From: Gemmatimonadales bacterium
Lineage (GTDB): Bacteria; Gemmatimonadota; Gemmatimonadetes; Gemmatimonadales; GWC2-71-9
Reading direction: 5' to 3'
Assembly: GCA_013813145.1 (NCBI GenBank)
Contig: JACCSE010000583.1
Coordinates: 1 to 5,069, forward strand
Length of the DNA stretch: 5,069 bases
The notes below the pieces were generated by a model, which was not told the origin of the DNA, did not search any database, and was given only the letters and a program-made list of their open reading frames with translations. How positions within the stretch are numbered: position 1 is the first letter of the stretch; each line of letters begins with the position of its first letter. Shown one piece after another: positions 1 through 4,160 of this stretch. The translations under genes and the position numbers were made by a program.

Positions 1-1
1 G

Positions 2-166
2 CGAGAGGAGGGCCGACTGGCCGCGTTGACGGGTGACACCGTTGGTGCCATCGGCGCTTACCAGCACTTTCTGATGCTGCGACCGAACCCCGAGCCGGAG
101 ATGAGCGAGGGGACTGAGCAGGTGCGACCCGAGTTGGCGAAGCTCATGCGGCAGCGTGGGTCGTAA
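2..166 (+). CDS. C-terminal end of a TPR-containing protein, probably protein-kinase or BTAD-type (5' end outside window)
   Basis: An open frame enters from the left edge and gives 54 residues before TAA at 164-166. The visible text starts REEGRLAALTGD and continues GAIGAYQHFLMLRPNPEPE, then a charged helix ending LAKLMRQRGS. This is the classic last TPR-like helical hairpin (A-L-x-G-D-x-x-G-A-I-x-A-Y) followed by a helical tail. It is what I expect at the end of the long serine/threonine protein kinases with TPR repeats, or BTAD-type regulators, that are numerous in Gemmatimonadota. Only the tail is present, so the catalytic or DNA-binding domain cannot be verified. In general TPR repeats mediate protein-protein contacts. 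Codon use is GC-rich at third positions, as in the good genes further right. The frame is closed by a single stop and no coding sequence follows closely, so it is the last gene of its transcript. Membership of the TPR class is fairly sure. The exact protein type is an inference. Confidence 0.75.
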   Translation, partial: REEGRLAALTGDTVGAIGAYQHFLMLRPNPEPEMSEGTEQVRPELAKLMRQRGS

Positions 167-402
167 GATCGCCCGCACTGGCGCGACTGGGCGGCCTTCA
201 GATCAGTCCGCGGCGGCATAACTTTGCAGGGGTAACCTCGGGCCTAACCTTGGTACTTCCTGACTTTCCTTCAGGGTTCATCCTGACTTTCCTCTCGAGT
301 TTGCTCCAGTCTTTCTTCTACACTCTGCTCATCAGATTTCCCTACACATTCCCAACAGAATTCCTCTATGGTGCCCTCTGATGCTCACGGAGAAGCTCAC
401 CA
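167..402. other. Non-coding stretch after the TPR gene, containing short repeats
   Basis: No credible gene is seen in this stretch. A weak inverted repeat, CGCCC (170-174) and GGGCG (189-193), lies just past the TPR gene stop. It has a 14-nt loop and no T-run, so it is at best a poor terminator. A palindromic GGTAACC and a GCCTAAC (242-248) follow. The clearest structure is the direct repeat at 259-293, listed separately. From about 300 to 400 the base composition drops in GC and is pyrimidine-rich, unlike the flanking coding DNA. Confidence 0.5.
259..293. repeat. Pair of 12-bp direct repeats, 23-bp period
   Basis: CCTGACTTTCCT occurs at 259-270 and again, identically, at 282-293. The distance between repeat starts is 23 bp, a little over two helical turns, so both copies face nearly the same side of the DNA. 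Reading the minus strand, the repeat is AGGAAAGTCAGG. The first copy can also pair partly with TCAGG at 271-275. Closely spaced iterated boxes of this kind occur as regulator operators and as transposase-binding sites near the ends of IS21-like insertion sequences. No transposase gene lies next to them here, so a mobile-element remnant is only an inference. Confidence 0.6.
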
Positions 403-591
403 CTAGCCCAATTCCTCCAGTTGTTCGGCAAGTTGGCGCAAGGCTAGAACATGCTCGGGAGGGCCTCCGGCCTCCTCGACAGCCTGGGCGGTGATCCAGA
501 ACCGGTCGGCGAGGGACAGCCCCCCAACGGCGGGCAGACCTTGGGTGTCCCACATACAACGGAAACTGCTGGCCAGCCAACAACACTCCAT
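403..591 (-). CDS. Small protein of unknown function, second of a TGATG-coupled pair
   Basis: I do not recognise this gene. Read from ATG at 591-589 it encodes 62 residues and ends at TAG (405-403). A TTG one codon earlier (594-592) could also start it. The N-terminus is Cys/Trp-rich (MECCWLASSFRCMW). The C-terminal half is a likely amphipathic helix with a leucine pattern (HVLALRQLAEQLEELG). There is no signal peptide and no known motif. The start ATG shares its A with the TGA stop of the upstream minus-strand frame (TGATG at 593-589), which is the usual layout of a translationally coupled pair. Equally, the two frames could be one protein of about 112 residues broken by a one-base indel, since the upstream frame ends RFLESFAAG and this frame continues LMECCWLAS without an obvious break in character. 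Third-position GC is fairly high. The opposite-strand frame at 451-777 is the main alternative reading. Confidence 0.4.
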   Translation of the reverse strand: MECCWLASSFRCMWDTQGLPAVGGLSLADRFWITAQAVEEAGGPPEHVLALRQLAEQLEELG

Positions 592-743
592 CAACCTGCC
601 GCAAACGATTCGAGAAACCGCTCGGCCGCCGCTCGCTCCTCGCGTGCGGGCCGCCGCTTGAGGATGCGGCGGGCCTCGGCCCGGAGCAGCCGCACTAGCC
701 GCGGGGGGGTCTCCGGCCCCGGCCGCTTCCGCCCCGAAGACAT
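591..743 (-). CDS. Small basic helical protein of unknown function, first of a TGATG-coupled pair
   Basis: I do not recognise this gene. From ATG at 743-741 it gives 50 residues ending at TGA (593-591). An in-frame TTG at 812-810 would add 23 low-complexity residues (Asn/Ser/Arg-rich). I prefer the shorter form because it is preceded directly by GAGGAGA, although that Shine-Dalgarno-like run is closer to the ATG than ideal. The protein is strongly basic: a proline/arginine-rich start (GRKRPGPETPPR) and then a continuous predicted helix (RLVRLLRAEARRILKRR, then EERAAAERFLESFAAG). Basic helices of this type can bind nucleic acid or a partner protein, but nothing specific shows that here. The stop overlaps the next start. 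Third positions are nearly all G or C. The plus-strand frame shares the same wobble positions, so GC3 alone cannot prove which strand is coding. Confidence 0.35.
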   Translation of the reverse strand: MSSGRKRPGPETPPRLVRLLRAEARRILKRRPAREERAAAERFLESFAAG

Positions 744-812
744 TCTCCTCGAGCGGCGGGTGGACGAGCTGTTGTGATTGTGCATTGGGGCGAGGAGCTG
801 GCGGGCGTTCAA

Positions 813-1041
813 GTGCCGGAGACCCCTCTATCTCACGCGCCCCGTTGGAGGTAGAATCCGACCTCCACGAGGAACGTCCCGGGCCCGCCGTCCGCCGACC
901 GCTGGCTCCCTATCGCCCATTGCGGACCCGTCATGGCCACTCGCGAGGAATGCCCGGGTCCATTCGGCGAGCACGAGCCTTCGTGATGACTCGGGAAACG
1001 CGAGGCGGTTGGCGGGGCAGATCTTCGGACATACCCGAAGA
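813..1041. other. Stretch with no recognisable gene, between the small minus-strand ORFs and the DUF2938 remnant
   Basis: All six frames here give arginine-, proline- or serine-rich translations without recognisable domains, so I call no gene. The stretch contains two perfect hairpins (846-867 and 1021-1042), both listed separately. It would hold any promoter of the minus-strand small ORFs, but I see no convincing -35/-10 pair. Its right edge is where similarity to the DUF2938 C-terminus begins, so this may be foreign or rearranged DNA joined to a truncated gene. Confidence 0.4.
846..867. repeat. Perfect 7-bp inverted repeat with 8-nt loop
   Basis: TGGAGGT (846-852) and ACCTCCA (861-867) are exact reverse complements separated by AGAATCCG. 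Neither strand has a T-run after the stem, so it is not an ordinary intrinsic terminator. On the minus strand it would lie about 34 nt ahead of the TTG at 812. The stem contains GGAGG, so an RNA copy would hide a Shine-Dalgarno-like sequence. A protein-binding operator is equally possible. Confidence 0.45.
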
Positions 1042-1042
1042 T
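1021..1042. repeat. Perfect 8-bp inverted repeat at the edge of the truncated DUF2938 gene
   Basis: ATCTTCGG (1021-1028) and CCGAAGAT (1035-1042) pair perfectly across a 6-nt loop (ACATAC). The right arm ends exactly where the recognisable DUF2938 C-terminal coding starts. Palindromes at such junctions can mark recombination or deletion endpoints. There is no T-tract, so a terminator is unlikely. Confidence 0.5.
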
Positions 1043-1182
1043 TCGGCCTCGGCATTGCTGCATCCAGAACACCCAATCCAACGCAGGCGAGGCTGAAGAG
1101 CCTTGTGACCCATACCGTCTTCGGAGTTGGGCTGTACGTATGTGCACTTGGCGTGAGCTACCTGCTGCGGGTTCATGCCTAA
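1042..1182 (+). pseudogene. Truncated C-terminal fragment of a DUF2938-type membrane protein
   Basis: The last 46 codons of the plus-strand frame ending at TAA (1180-1182) read FGLGIAASRTPNPTQARLKS and then a hydrophobic segment THTVFGVGLYVCALGVSYLL. This matches what I know of the C-terminus of DUF2938 (PF11158) membrane proteins: the G-x-G-(I/F)-A-(A/S)-S-R-T-P-x-P motif, then R-S-L-x-x-H-x-V-F-G-L-G-L-Y in the last membrane helix. Family members are about 150-170 residues with several membrane segments. Here the upstream part is absent in all three forward frames, and the preceding in-frame translation is arginine-rich nonsense without membrane helices. So only about the last quarter of the gene survives, with no start codon or ribosome-binding site of its own. 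It is a decayed or recombined remnant. The identification is from memory of the family and was not searched. Confidence 0.55.
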
Positions 1183-1205
1183 CAACGGCATGCAGCCCAC
1201 GCCGC
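1174..1205 (+). repeat. attC-like half site or hairpin overlapping the stop of the DUF2938 fragment
   Basis: The sequence GCCTAACAACGGCATGCAGC begins at 1177 and runs on to a GCCGC at 1201-1205. GCCTAAC fits the RYYYAAC box that opens integron attC sites, and the following bases resemble the left arm of chromosomal-integron attC sites. The gene stop TAA lies inside the box, as is common for gene cassettes. However, no matching right arm with GTTRRRY is seen before the next gene, so the site is at most half. Independently, CATGCC (1174-1179) and GGCATG (1187-1192) form a perfect 6-bp stem with a 7-nt loop. It has no T-run. Confidence 0.3.
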
Positions 1206-1222
1206 AAACAATTACCGCTTCA

Positions 1223-1238
1223 TGTACTTCAGGGTACA
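1223..1238. promoter_or_regulatory. Short palindrome upstream of the dioxygenase, candidate operator
   Basis: TGTAC (1223-1227) and GTACA (1234-1238) are inverted around a 6-bp centre, about 75 bp before the dioxygenase ATG. Size and symmetry suit a dimeric regulator site, but no cognate regulator is encoded nearby. The arms are short enough to arise by chance. Confidence 0.2.
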
Positions 1239-1258
1239 AGCCGTGAGCCTTGCGGAGT

Positions 1259-1287
1259 TTGCTGAGATCGAACAGGGACCGTAGACT
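1259..1287 (+). promoter_or_regulatory. Weak sigma-70-like promoter candidate for the dioxygenase operon
   Basis: TTGCTG (1259-1264) and TAGACT (1282-1287) are 17 bp apart, matching 3/6 and 4/6 of the sigma-70 consensus. Transcription would begin near 1294, giving a leader of under 20 nt that just includes the Shine-Dalgarno at 1299-1304. Position and spacing are right but the match is weak. The housekeeping sigma preference of this organism is unknown. Confidence 0.25.
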
Positions 1288-1311
1288 GGAAGCACGTCAA
1301 GGAGCTACGCC

Positions 1312-1992
1312 ATGAGCCACTCCACCTTACCTCCCAGCAGACGCTCCTTTATTCGAAGCCTCGCGGCCGGCGCCGCACTCGGGAGCGTCCCGGGCATGTT
1401 CCATGTGCCCGGCCTCTTCGCCCAGGCCCTCACCCTCACCCCGCGCCAGACCGAGGGGCCCTTCTACCCCACCCATCTGCCGCTCGACACCGACAACGAC
1501 CTCCTCATCATCAACGACGGGATCACCCCCGCCGTCGGCGAGGTCACCCACCTGAGCGGACGAGTCCTGGACTCGAAGGGCAGTCCCCTCCGGAACGTGC
1601 TGGTGGAGATCTGGCAGGTGGATCATCACGGCGCGTACCTGCACGAGGGGAGCGACAACCGCGGGCGGCGCGACGGGAACTTCCAGGGATTCGGCCGTTT
1701 CCTGACCGGCTCGACCGGCGAGTACTACTTCCGCACCATCAAGCCGGTACCCTATACTGGACGTACGCCGCACATCCACGTCGCCGTCAAGATGAAGGGG
1801 CGGGAGAAGTGGACCACTCAGTGCTACGTCAGAGGGGACGCGGGGAACCAGCGGGACAGGCTCTGGCAGGGCATCTCCGACCCCAAGACGCGCGATGCCG
1901 TGACCGTCGCCTTCACCCCGGTCCGCGGCTCTCGCACCGGCGAGTTGTCGGCCAGGTTCGATCTGGTGATGGGCTTCACCCCGGAAATCTGA
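1312..1992 (+). CDS. Tat-exported intradiol ring-cleavage dioxygenase
   Basis: This 226-residue protein belongs to the intradiol dioxygenase superfamily (catechol 1,2-, hydroxyquinol 1,2- and protocatechuate 3,4-dioxygenases). These enzymes use non-haem Fe(III) and O2 to cut an aromatic ring between two hydroxyls. Residues 9-15 are the twin-arginine motif SRRSFIR, followed by a hydrophobic stretch and a likely AQA cleavage site near residue 39, so it should be exported folded by Tat. The mature domain opens with TPRQTEGPFYP (43-53), the usual N-terminal signature, then GRVLDSKGSPLRN and VEIWQVDHHGAYLHEG. Likely iron ligands are Tyr109, Tyr148, His154 and His156. Arg151 sits three residues before the first His, as does the active-site Arg of protocatechuate dioxygenase. 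The ring substrate cannot be told from sequence. The start is supported by AAGGAG (1299-1304), 7 bp before ATG. The zinc-ribbon gene follows 28 bp downstream. Confidence 0.93.
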   Translation: MSHSTLPPSRRSFIRSLAAGAALGSVPGMFHVPGLFAQALTLTPRQTEGPFYPTHLPLDTDNDLLIINDGITPAVGEVTHLSGRVLDSKGSPLRNVLVEIWQVDHHGAYLHEGSDNRGRRDGNFQGFGRFLTGSTGEYYFRTIKPVPYTGRTPHIHVAVKMKGREKWTTQCYVRGDAGNQRDRLWQGISDPKTRDAVTVAFTPVRGSRTGELSARFDLVMGFTPEI

Positions 1993-2020
1993 GCAGGACT
2001 CAGGATGGGAGACTCCGATC

Positions 2021-2395
2021 ATGCAATGCCCCAAGTGCCAAGCCGGAATGGAAGTGGTGCGCTTCGAGGATACCGAGGTGGATCGTTGCATCCGGTGCGG
2101 CGGGCTCTGGTTTGACCGCCTGGAATACGAAGGGGTGAAGCCGCGTACCGGGTCCGAGGCGATCGACACGGGTCCCACCTGGCAGGCTTCGATGCACAAC
2201 GAGCAGGGCAAGGTGTTCTGCCCGGTCGATGGGATCCTCATGGTAGGGCTGATGGACCCGGCTCAACCGCACATCCGCGTGGAAGCGTGCCCGGTGTGCC
2301 ACGGCACTTTCTTCGACGCCGGCGAATTCACCGACTTCAAGGAGAGCACGATCAAGGAGCTCCTGAAGCGTCAACGACGCGCACGAACCCCGTAG
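2021..2395 (+). CDS. Two-module TFIIB-type zinc-ribbon protein
   Basis: This 124-residue cytoplasmic protein has two copies of the small bacterial zf-TFIIB-type zinc ribbon (PF13453-like). Module 1 has CPKC (Cys3, Cys6) and CIRCGGLWFD (Cys23, Cys26). Module 2 has CPVDG (Cys67, with Asp70 where the second Cys would be) and CPVCHGTFFDAGEF (Cys90, Cys93). The C(G/H)G(L/T)(W/F)FD-x-x-E tail after each second knuckle is typical of the family. The C-terminus is a basic helix (KELLKRQRRAR). No membrane segment or signal is present. The molecular role of these proteins is not established. Zinc binding or a nucleic-acid or protein contact is inferred from the fold. GGGAG (2007-2011) lies 9 bp before ATG. 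The 28-bp gap after the Tat dioxygenase suggests co-transcription, although one product is exported and the other is not. Confidence 0.88.
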   Translation: MQCPKCQAGMEVVRFEDTEVDRCIRCGGLWFDRLEYEGVKPRTGSEAIDTGPTWQASMHNEQGKVFCPVDGILMVGLMDPAQPHIRVEACPVCHGTFFDAGEFTDFKESTIKELLKRQRRARTP

Positions 2396-2424
2396 AAGCG
2401 GCCTGATACGCTCGCTTGCTTTTT
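2396..2424 (+). terminator. Weak candidate terminator after the zinc-ribbon gene
   Basis: AAGCG (2396-2400) can pair with CGCTT (2413-2417) over a 12-nt loop, followed two bases later by TTTTT (2420-2424). The stem is short and the loop long, so termination would be partial at best. It would separate the zinc-ribbon transcript from the dodecin gene, whose own Shine-Dalgarno lies just beyond. Confidence 0.25.
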
Positions 2425-2453
2425 CGCCCGTCCCTCTGAATCGGAGCGCTCTT

Positions 2454-2657
2454 ATGGCAGTCGCCAAGATCACCGAAATTCAATCTTCCTCGCCCAAGAG
2501 CTTCGAGGATGCCATCCAGGCCGGGATCGCCCGAGCGGAGAAAACGCTTCGGAACCTTTCCGGGGCATGGATCAAGAGTCAGAAGGTCGTAATAGTGAAG
2601 GGGCAGATCACCGAATACAGGGTGTTACTGAAGGTCACTTTCGTGCTGCAGGACTAG
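2454..2657 (+). CDS. Dodecin (flavin-binding dodecameric protein)
   Basis: This 67-residue protein is dodecin over its full length. Dodecins form hollow dodecamers that bind and store or buffer flavins (FMN, riboflavin) and, in some bacteria, coenzyme A. Family features visible are the N-terminal strand MAVAKITEIQ, the SSSPKSFEDAIQAGIARAEK helix, TLRNLSGAW with the flavin-stacking Trp39, and the C-terminal strands ITEYRVLLKVTFVLQD. Arg56 stands where the archaeal Halobacterium protein has its flavin-contacting Gln, as I recall for bacterial dodecins. The length is normal and there is no signal peptide. GGAG (2443-2446) lies 7 bp before ATG. It follows the zinc-ribbon gene by 58 bp with only a weak terminator between, so read-through expression is possible. 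Its last 23 bp overlap the end of the opposing ftrA gene. Confidence 0.95.
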   Translation: MAVAKITEIQSSSPKSFEDAIQAGIARAEKTLRNLSGAWIKSQKVVIVKGQITEYRVLLKVTFVLQD

Positions 2658-3654
2658 CACGACGCCGACGAGCGATCGCTCCCCGGGACGCCGCCTTGAC
2701 CGAGAACCGGCGCCGGTACGCCGTCGGCGTCGTCCCGTACGCCCGCCTGAAGTGATGCCGTAGCGTCATCGCCGTGTCGAACCCCACCGCCTCGGCCACC
2801 ACATCGATCGAATCGTCGGTGGTTTCCAACTGCCGCTGCGCGGCGTGCAGCCGCTGGTGAGTGAGCCAGCGGTGGGGCGTGGTTCCTGTCTCCCGCACGA
2901 ACCTCCGCGCCAGCGTGCGAACCGACATGTTGGCCTGCCGGGCCAGGTCCTCGAGCCCGAGCGGCCGCTCCAGCCTCCCCAGAGCCCAGTCGAGCACGCT
3001 CGCCAGCCCGGCGGGCGACCGCTGGGGCATCGGCTCCCGCACGTACTGCGACTGCCCGCCGTCGCGATGCGGTGGGACGACCAGCCGGCGCGCCACCTGG
3101 TTCGCGATCTCCGCTCCGTAGTCGCCCCGCACCACGTGGAGGCACAGGTCGATGCCGGCGGCGCTGCCCGCCGAGGTGAGCACTCTGCCCTCGTCCACGT
3201 ACAGCACGTCCGGCTCTACCTGGATCCGCGGGTAGCGGGCGCGGAGCTTGTCGGCATAGCGCCAGTGGGTCGTCGCCCGCTTGCCATCGAGCAGACCGGC
3301 GGCCGCAAGGACGAAAGCGCCGGAACAGAGCGCCACGAGCCGAGCTCCGCGGTCGTGGGCCCGGCGCAGGCCCCTCAGCAGTGGCGCGGGAGGGACCTCG
3401 TCGGGGTCGCGCCATCCGGGTATGGCGATGGTATCGGCGTGACGCAATCCTGCCAGGCCCTGCCGCGCCTGGATGCGCACGCCGCCCGTGGCGTTGAGGG
3501 GTCCGGCGTCGAGCGAGCAGAGGGAGAAGTGGTACCAGTCCACCGGCAGCTCGGGGCGGGGGAGGCCGAACATCTCCACCAGGATGCCGAACTCGAAGGT
3601 GCAGAGGCGGTCATAGACGAGTGCCGCCACCCGATGCCGCTGAGTTGTACCCAT
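2635..3654 (-). CDS. ftrA: FtrA/GlxA-family transcriptional regulator (DJ-1/PfpI domain plus AraC DNA-binding domain)
   Basis: This 339-residue cytoplasmic regulator starts with a DJ-1/PfpI amidotransferase-like domain (about 8-190) and ends with an AraC-type double helix-turn-helix (about 220-317). In the first domain, LVALCSGAFVLAAAGLL places Cys110 at the nucleophile elbow. ATTHWRYADKL, DVLYVDEG and LTSAGSAAGIDLCLHVVR are the characteristic blocks of the FtrA subgroup, as are CTFEFGILVEMFGLPRPEL near the start and VPPHRDGGQSQYV in the linker. The two recognition helices fall in LARQANMSVRTLARRF and VAEAVGFDTAMTLRHHF, followed by the AraC signature GTTPTAYRRRF. The ligand is unknown. It is divergent from a rhodanese gene, its probable target, across 92 bp. 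No Shine-Dalgarno precedes ATG (3654-3652), and a -10-like hexamer lies 6 bp upstream, suggesting a leaderless mRNA. A basic 22-residue tail after the AraC domain overlaps the dodecin 3' end. Confidence 0.92.
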   Translation of the reverse strand: MGTTQRHRVAALVYDRLCTFEFGILVEMFGLPRPELPVDWYHFSLCSLDAGPLNATGGVRIQARQGLAGLRHADTIAIPGWRDPDEVPPAPLLRGLRRAHDRGARLVALCSGAFVLAAAGLLDGKRATTHWRYADKLRARYPRIQVEPDVLYVDEGRVLTSAGSAAGIDLCLHVVRGDYGAEIANQVARRLVVPPHRDGGQSQYVREPMPQRSPAGLASVLDWALGRLERPLGLEDLARQANMSVRTLARRFVRETGTTPHRWLTHQRLHAAQRQLETTDDSIDVVAEAVGFDTAMTLRHHFRRAYGTTPTAYRRRFSVKAASRGAIARRRRASPAARK

Positions 3655-3660
3655 GGCCGG

Positions 3661-3689
3661 ATGTTAACGAACGGCGTCGTTTTTGCCCA
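3661..3689 (-). promoter_or_regulatory. Candidate promoter of the ftrA-like gene, predicting a leaderless transcript
   Basis: On the minus strand, TGGGCA (3689-3684) and TAACAT (3666-3661) are separated by 17 bp, each matching 4/6 of the sigma-70 boxes. The -10 hexamer ends 6 bp before the ATG at 3654, so the expected start of transcription is the A of the ATG itself. A 5-bp inverted repeat, AACGA (3666-3670) and TCGTT (3677-3681), lies in the spacer and could be an operator for autoregulation. Confidence 0.4.
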
Positions 3690-3733
3690 TAGCCGAACTC
3701 CGGAAGAGACAGGAGATTCAGGCATCCCTCTTC

Positions 3734-3738
3734 AGGAG
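3734..3738 (+). promoter_or_regulatory. Shine-Dalgarno of the rhodanese gene
   Basis: AGGAG lies 8 bp before the ATG at 3747 and fixes this start. It contrasts with the divergent ftrA-like gene, which lacks such a site. I see no convincing -35/-10 pair for the rhodanese in the 92-bp intergenic region, so it may depend on activation. Confidence 0.6.
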
Positions 3739-3746
3739 CTCGGGTC

Positions 3747-4160
3747 ATGCTCGACGCGGCGATTCCCACCAACGCAATCCTCGAGATTTCCCCCGCGCCG
3801 GCCGCCGATGCGGTCGCCCACTTCCAGCACCTGCTCTCGGTCGAGACGGACTGCTGGGACGTGCACCAGGCGCTCAAGCGCAGCGCGCCCGGTTTCGTGC
3901 TGCTCGATGTCCGGAGCCCCGAGCTGTACGCCGCCGGCCACGTACCCCACGCGGTCAACCTGCCGCACCGGAAGATCGTGGAATCGACTCTGGGTCAGTA
4001 CCCCGCGAACACGCTCTTCGTGGTGTACTGCGCGGGACCGCACTGCAACGGCGCGGACCGGGCGGCGCTCCGGCTGGCCCGCCTGGGTAGGCCAGTGAAG
4101 AAGATGATCGGTGGTGTTACGGGGTGGAGGGACGAAGGTTTCGAGCTGGCCACTCACTGA
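3747..4160 (+). CDS. Single-domain rhodanese (sulfurtransferase-like protein)
   Basis: This 137-residue cytoplasmic protein is a rhodanese-homology domain. Such proteins carry sulfane sulfur as a cysteine persulfide. Visible blocks are the N-terminal ETDCWDVHQAL, VLLDVRSPELYAAGHVPHAV (about 51-70, with Asp54 and Arg56), and the strand FVVYC. The active-site loop begins at Cys95: CAGPHCNG (95-102), then ADRAALRLARLGRPVKKM and GGVTGW. The loop carries a second cysteine (Cys100), and Asn101 follows it where classical rhodaneses have the C-R-x-G-x-R pattern, so its sulfur donor or acceptor may differ from that of thiosulfate sulfurtransferases. The start is set by AGGAG (3734-3738). It is divergent from an FtrA-like regulator, a pairing I have seen described in proteobacteria, which suggests that this gene is the regulator's target. 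Its last 7 bp overlap the opposing lipoprotein gene. Confidence 0.9.
   Translation: MLDAAIPTNAILEISPAPAADAVAHFQHLLSVETDCWDVHQALKRSAPGFVLLDVRSPELYAAGHVPHAVNLPHRKIVESTLGQYPANTLFVVYCAGPHCNGADRAALRLARLGRPVKKMIGGVTGWRDEGFELATH

Larger units (their letters stand above)
1183..1311. other. Intergenic region upstream of the dioxygenase
   Basis: This region separates the stop of the DUF2938 fragment from the dioxygenase start. It contains the remainder of the attC-like half site, the TGTAC/GTACA palindrome, the weak promoter candidate and the strong Shine-Dalgarno AAGGAG (1299-1304). No coding frame or RNA gene is recognisable. Confidence 0.5.

Noticed and set aside
170..193. CGCCC/GGGCG inverted repeat after the TPR gene as an intrinsic terminator
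   Set aside because: The stem is only 5 bp with a 14-nt loop and no T-run follows.
242..248. Second GCCTAAC as another attC box bounding a cassette with the one at 1177
   Set aside because: A 7-bp match alone is expected by chance, the following bases do not resemble an attC arm, and both boxes are in the same half orientation with no GTTRRRY partner.
451..777. 108-residue plus-strand frame opposite the small minus-strand ORFs
   Set aside because: Its translation is low-complexity (Arg/Ser/Gly-rich) with no domain or Shine-Dalgarno site. The minus-strand frames look more protein-like, although the evidence is not decisive.
778..1041. Plus-strand frame running in-frame into the DUF2938 remnant
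   Set aside because: The translation up to 1041 is Arg/Pro/Ser-rich without membrane segments and does not resemble the N-terminal part of the family. It is open only because of high GC.
833..1207. 124-residue minus-strand frame across the non-coding stretch
   Set aside because: It has no recognisable motif and irregular composition. It lies antisense to the DUF2938 fragment, whose frame is convincing.
1327..2241. 304-residue minus-strand frame antisense to the dioxygenase and zinc-ribbon genes
   Set aside because: It mirrors the wobble-rich coding of clearly identified genes on the plus strand and has no domain of its own.
2845..4098. 417-residue plus-strand frame, the longest open frame in the window
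   Set aside because: It is antisense to the FtrA-like gene and then out of frame through the rhodanese. It has Pro/Arg/Gln-rich composition without domains and is a shadow of high-GC coding.
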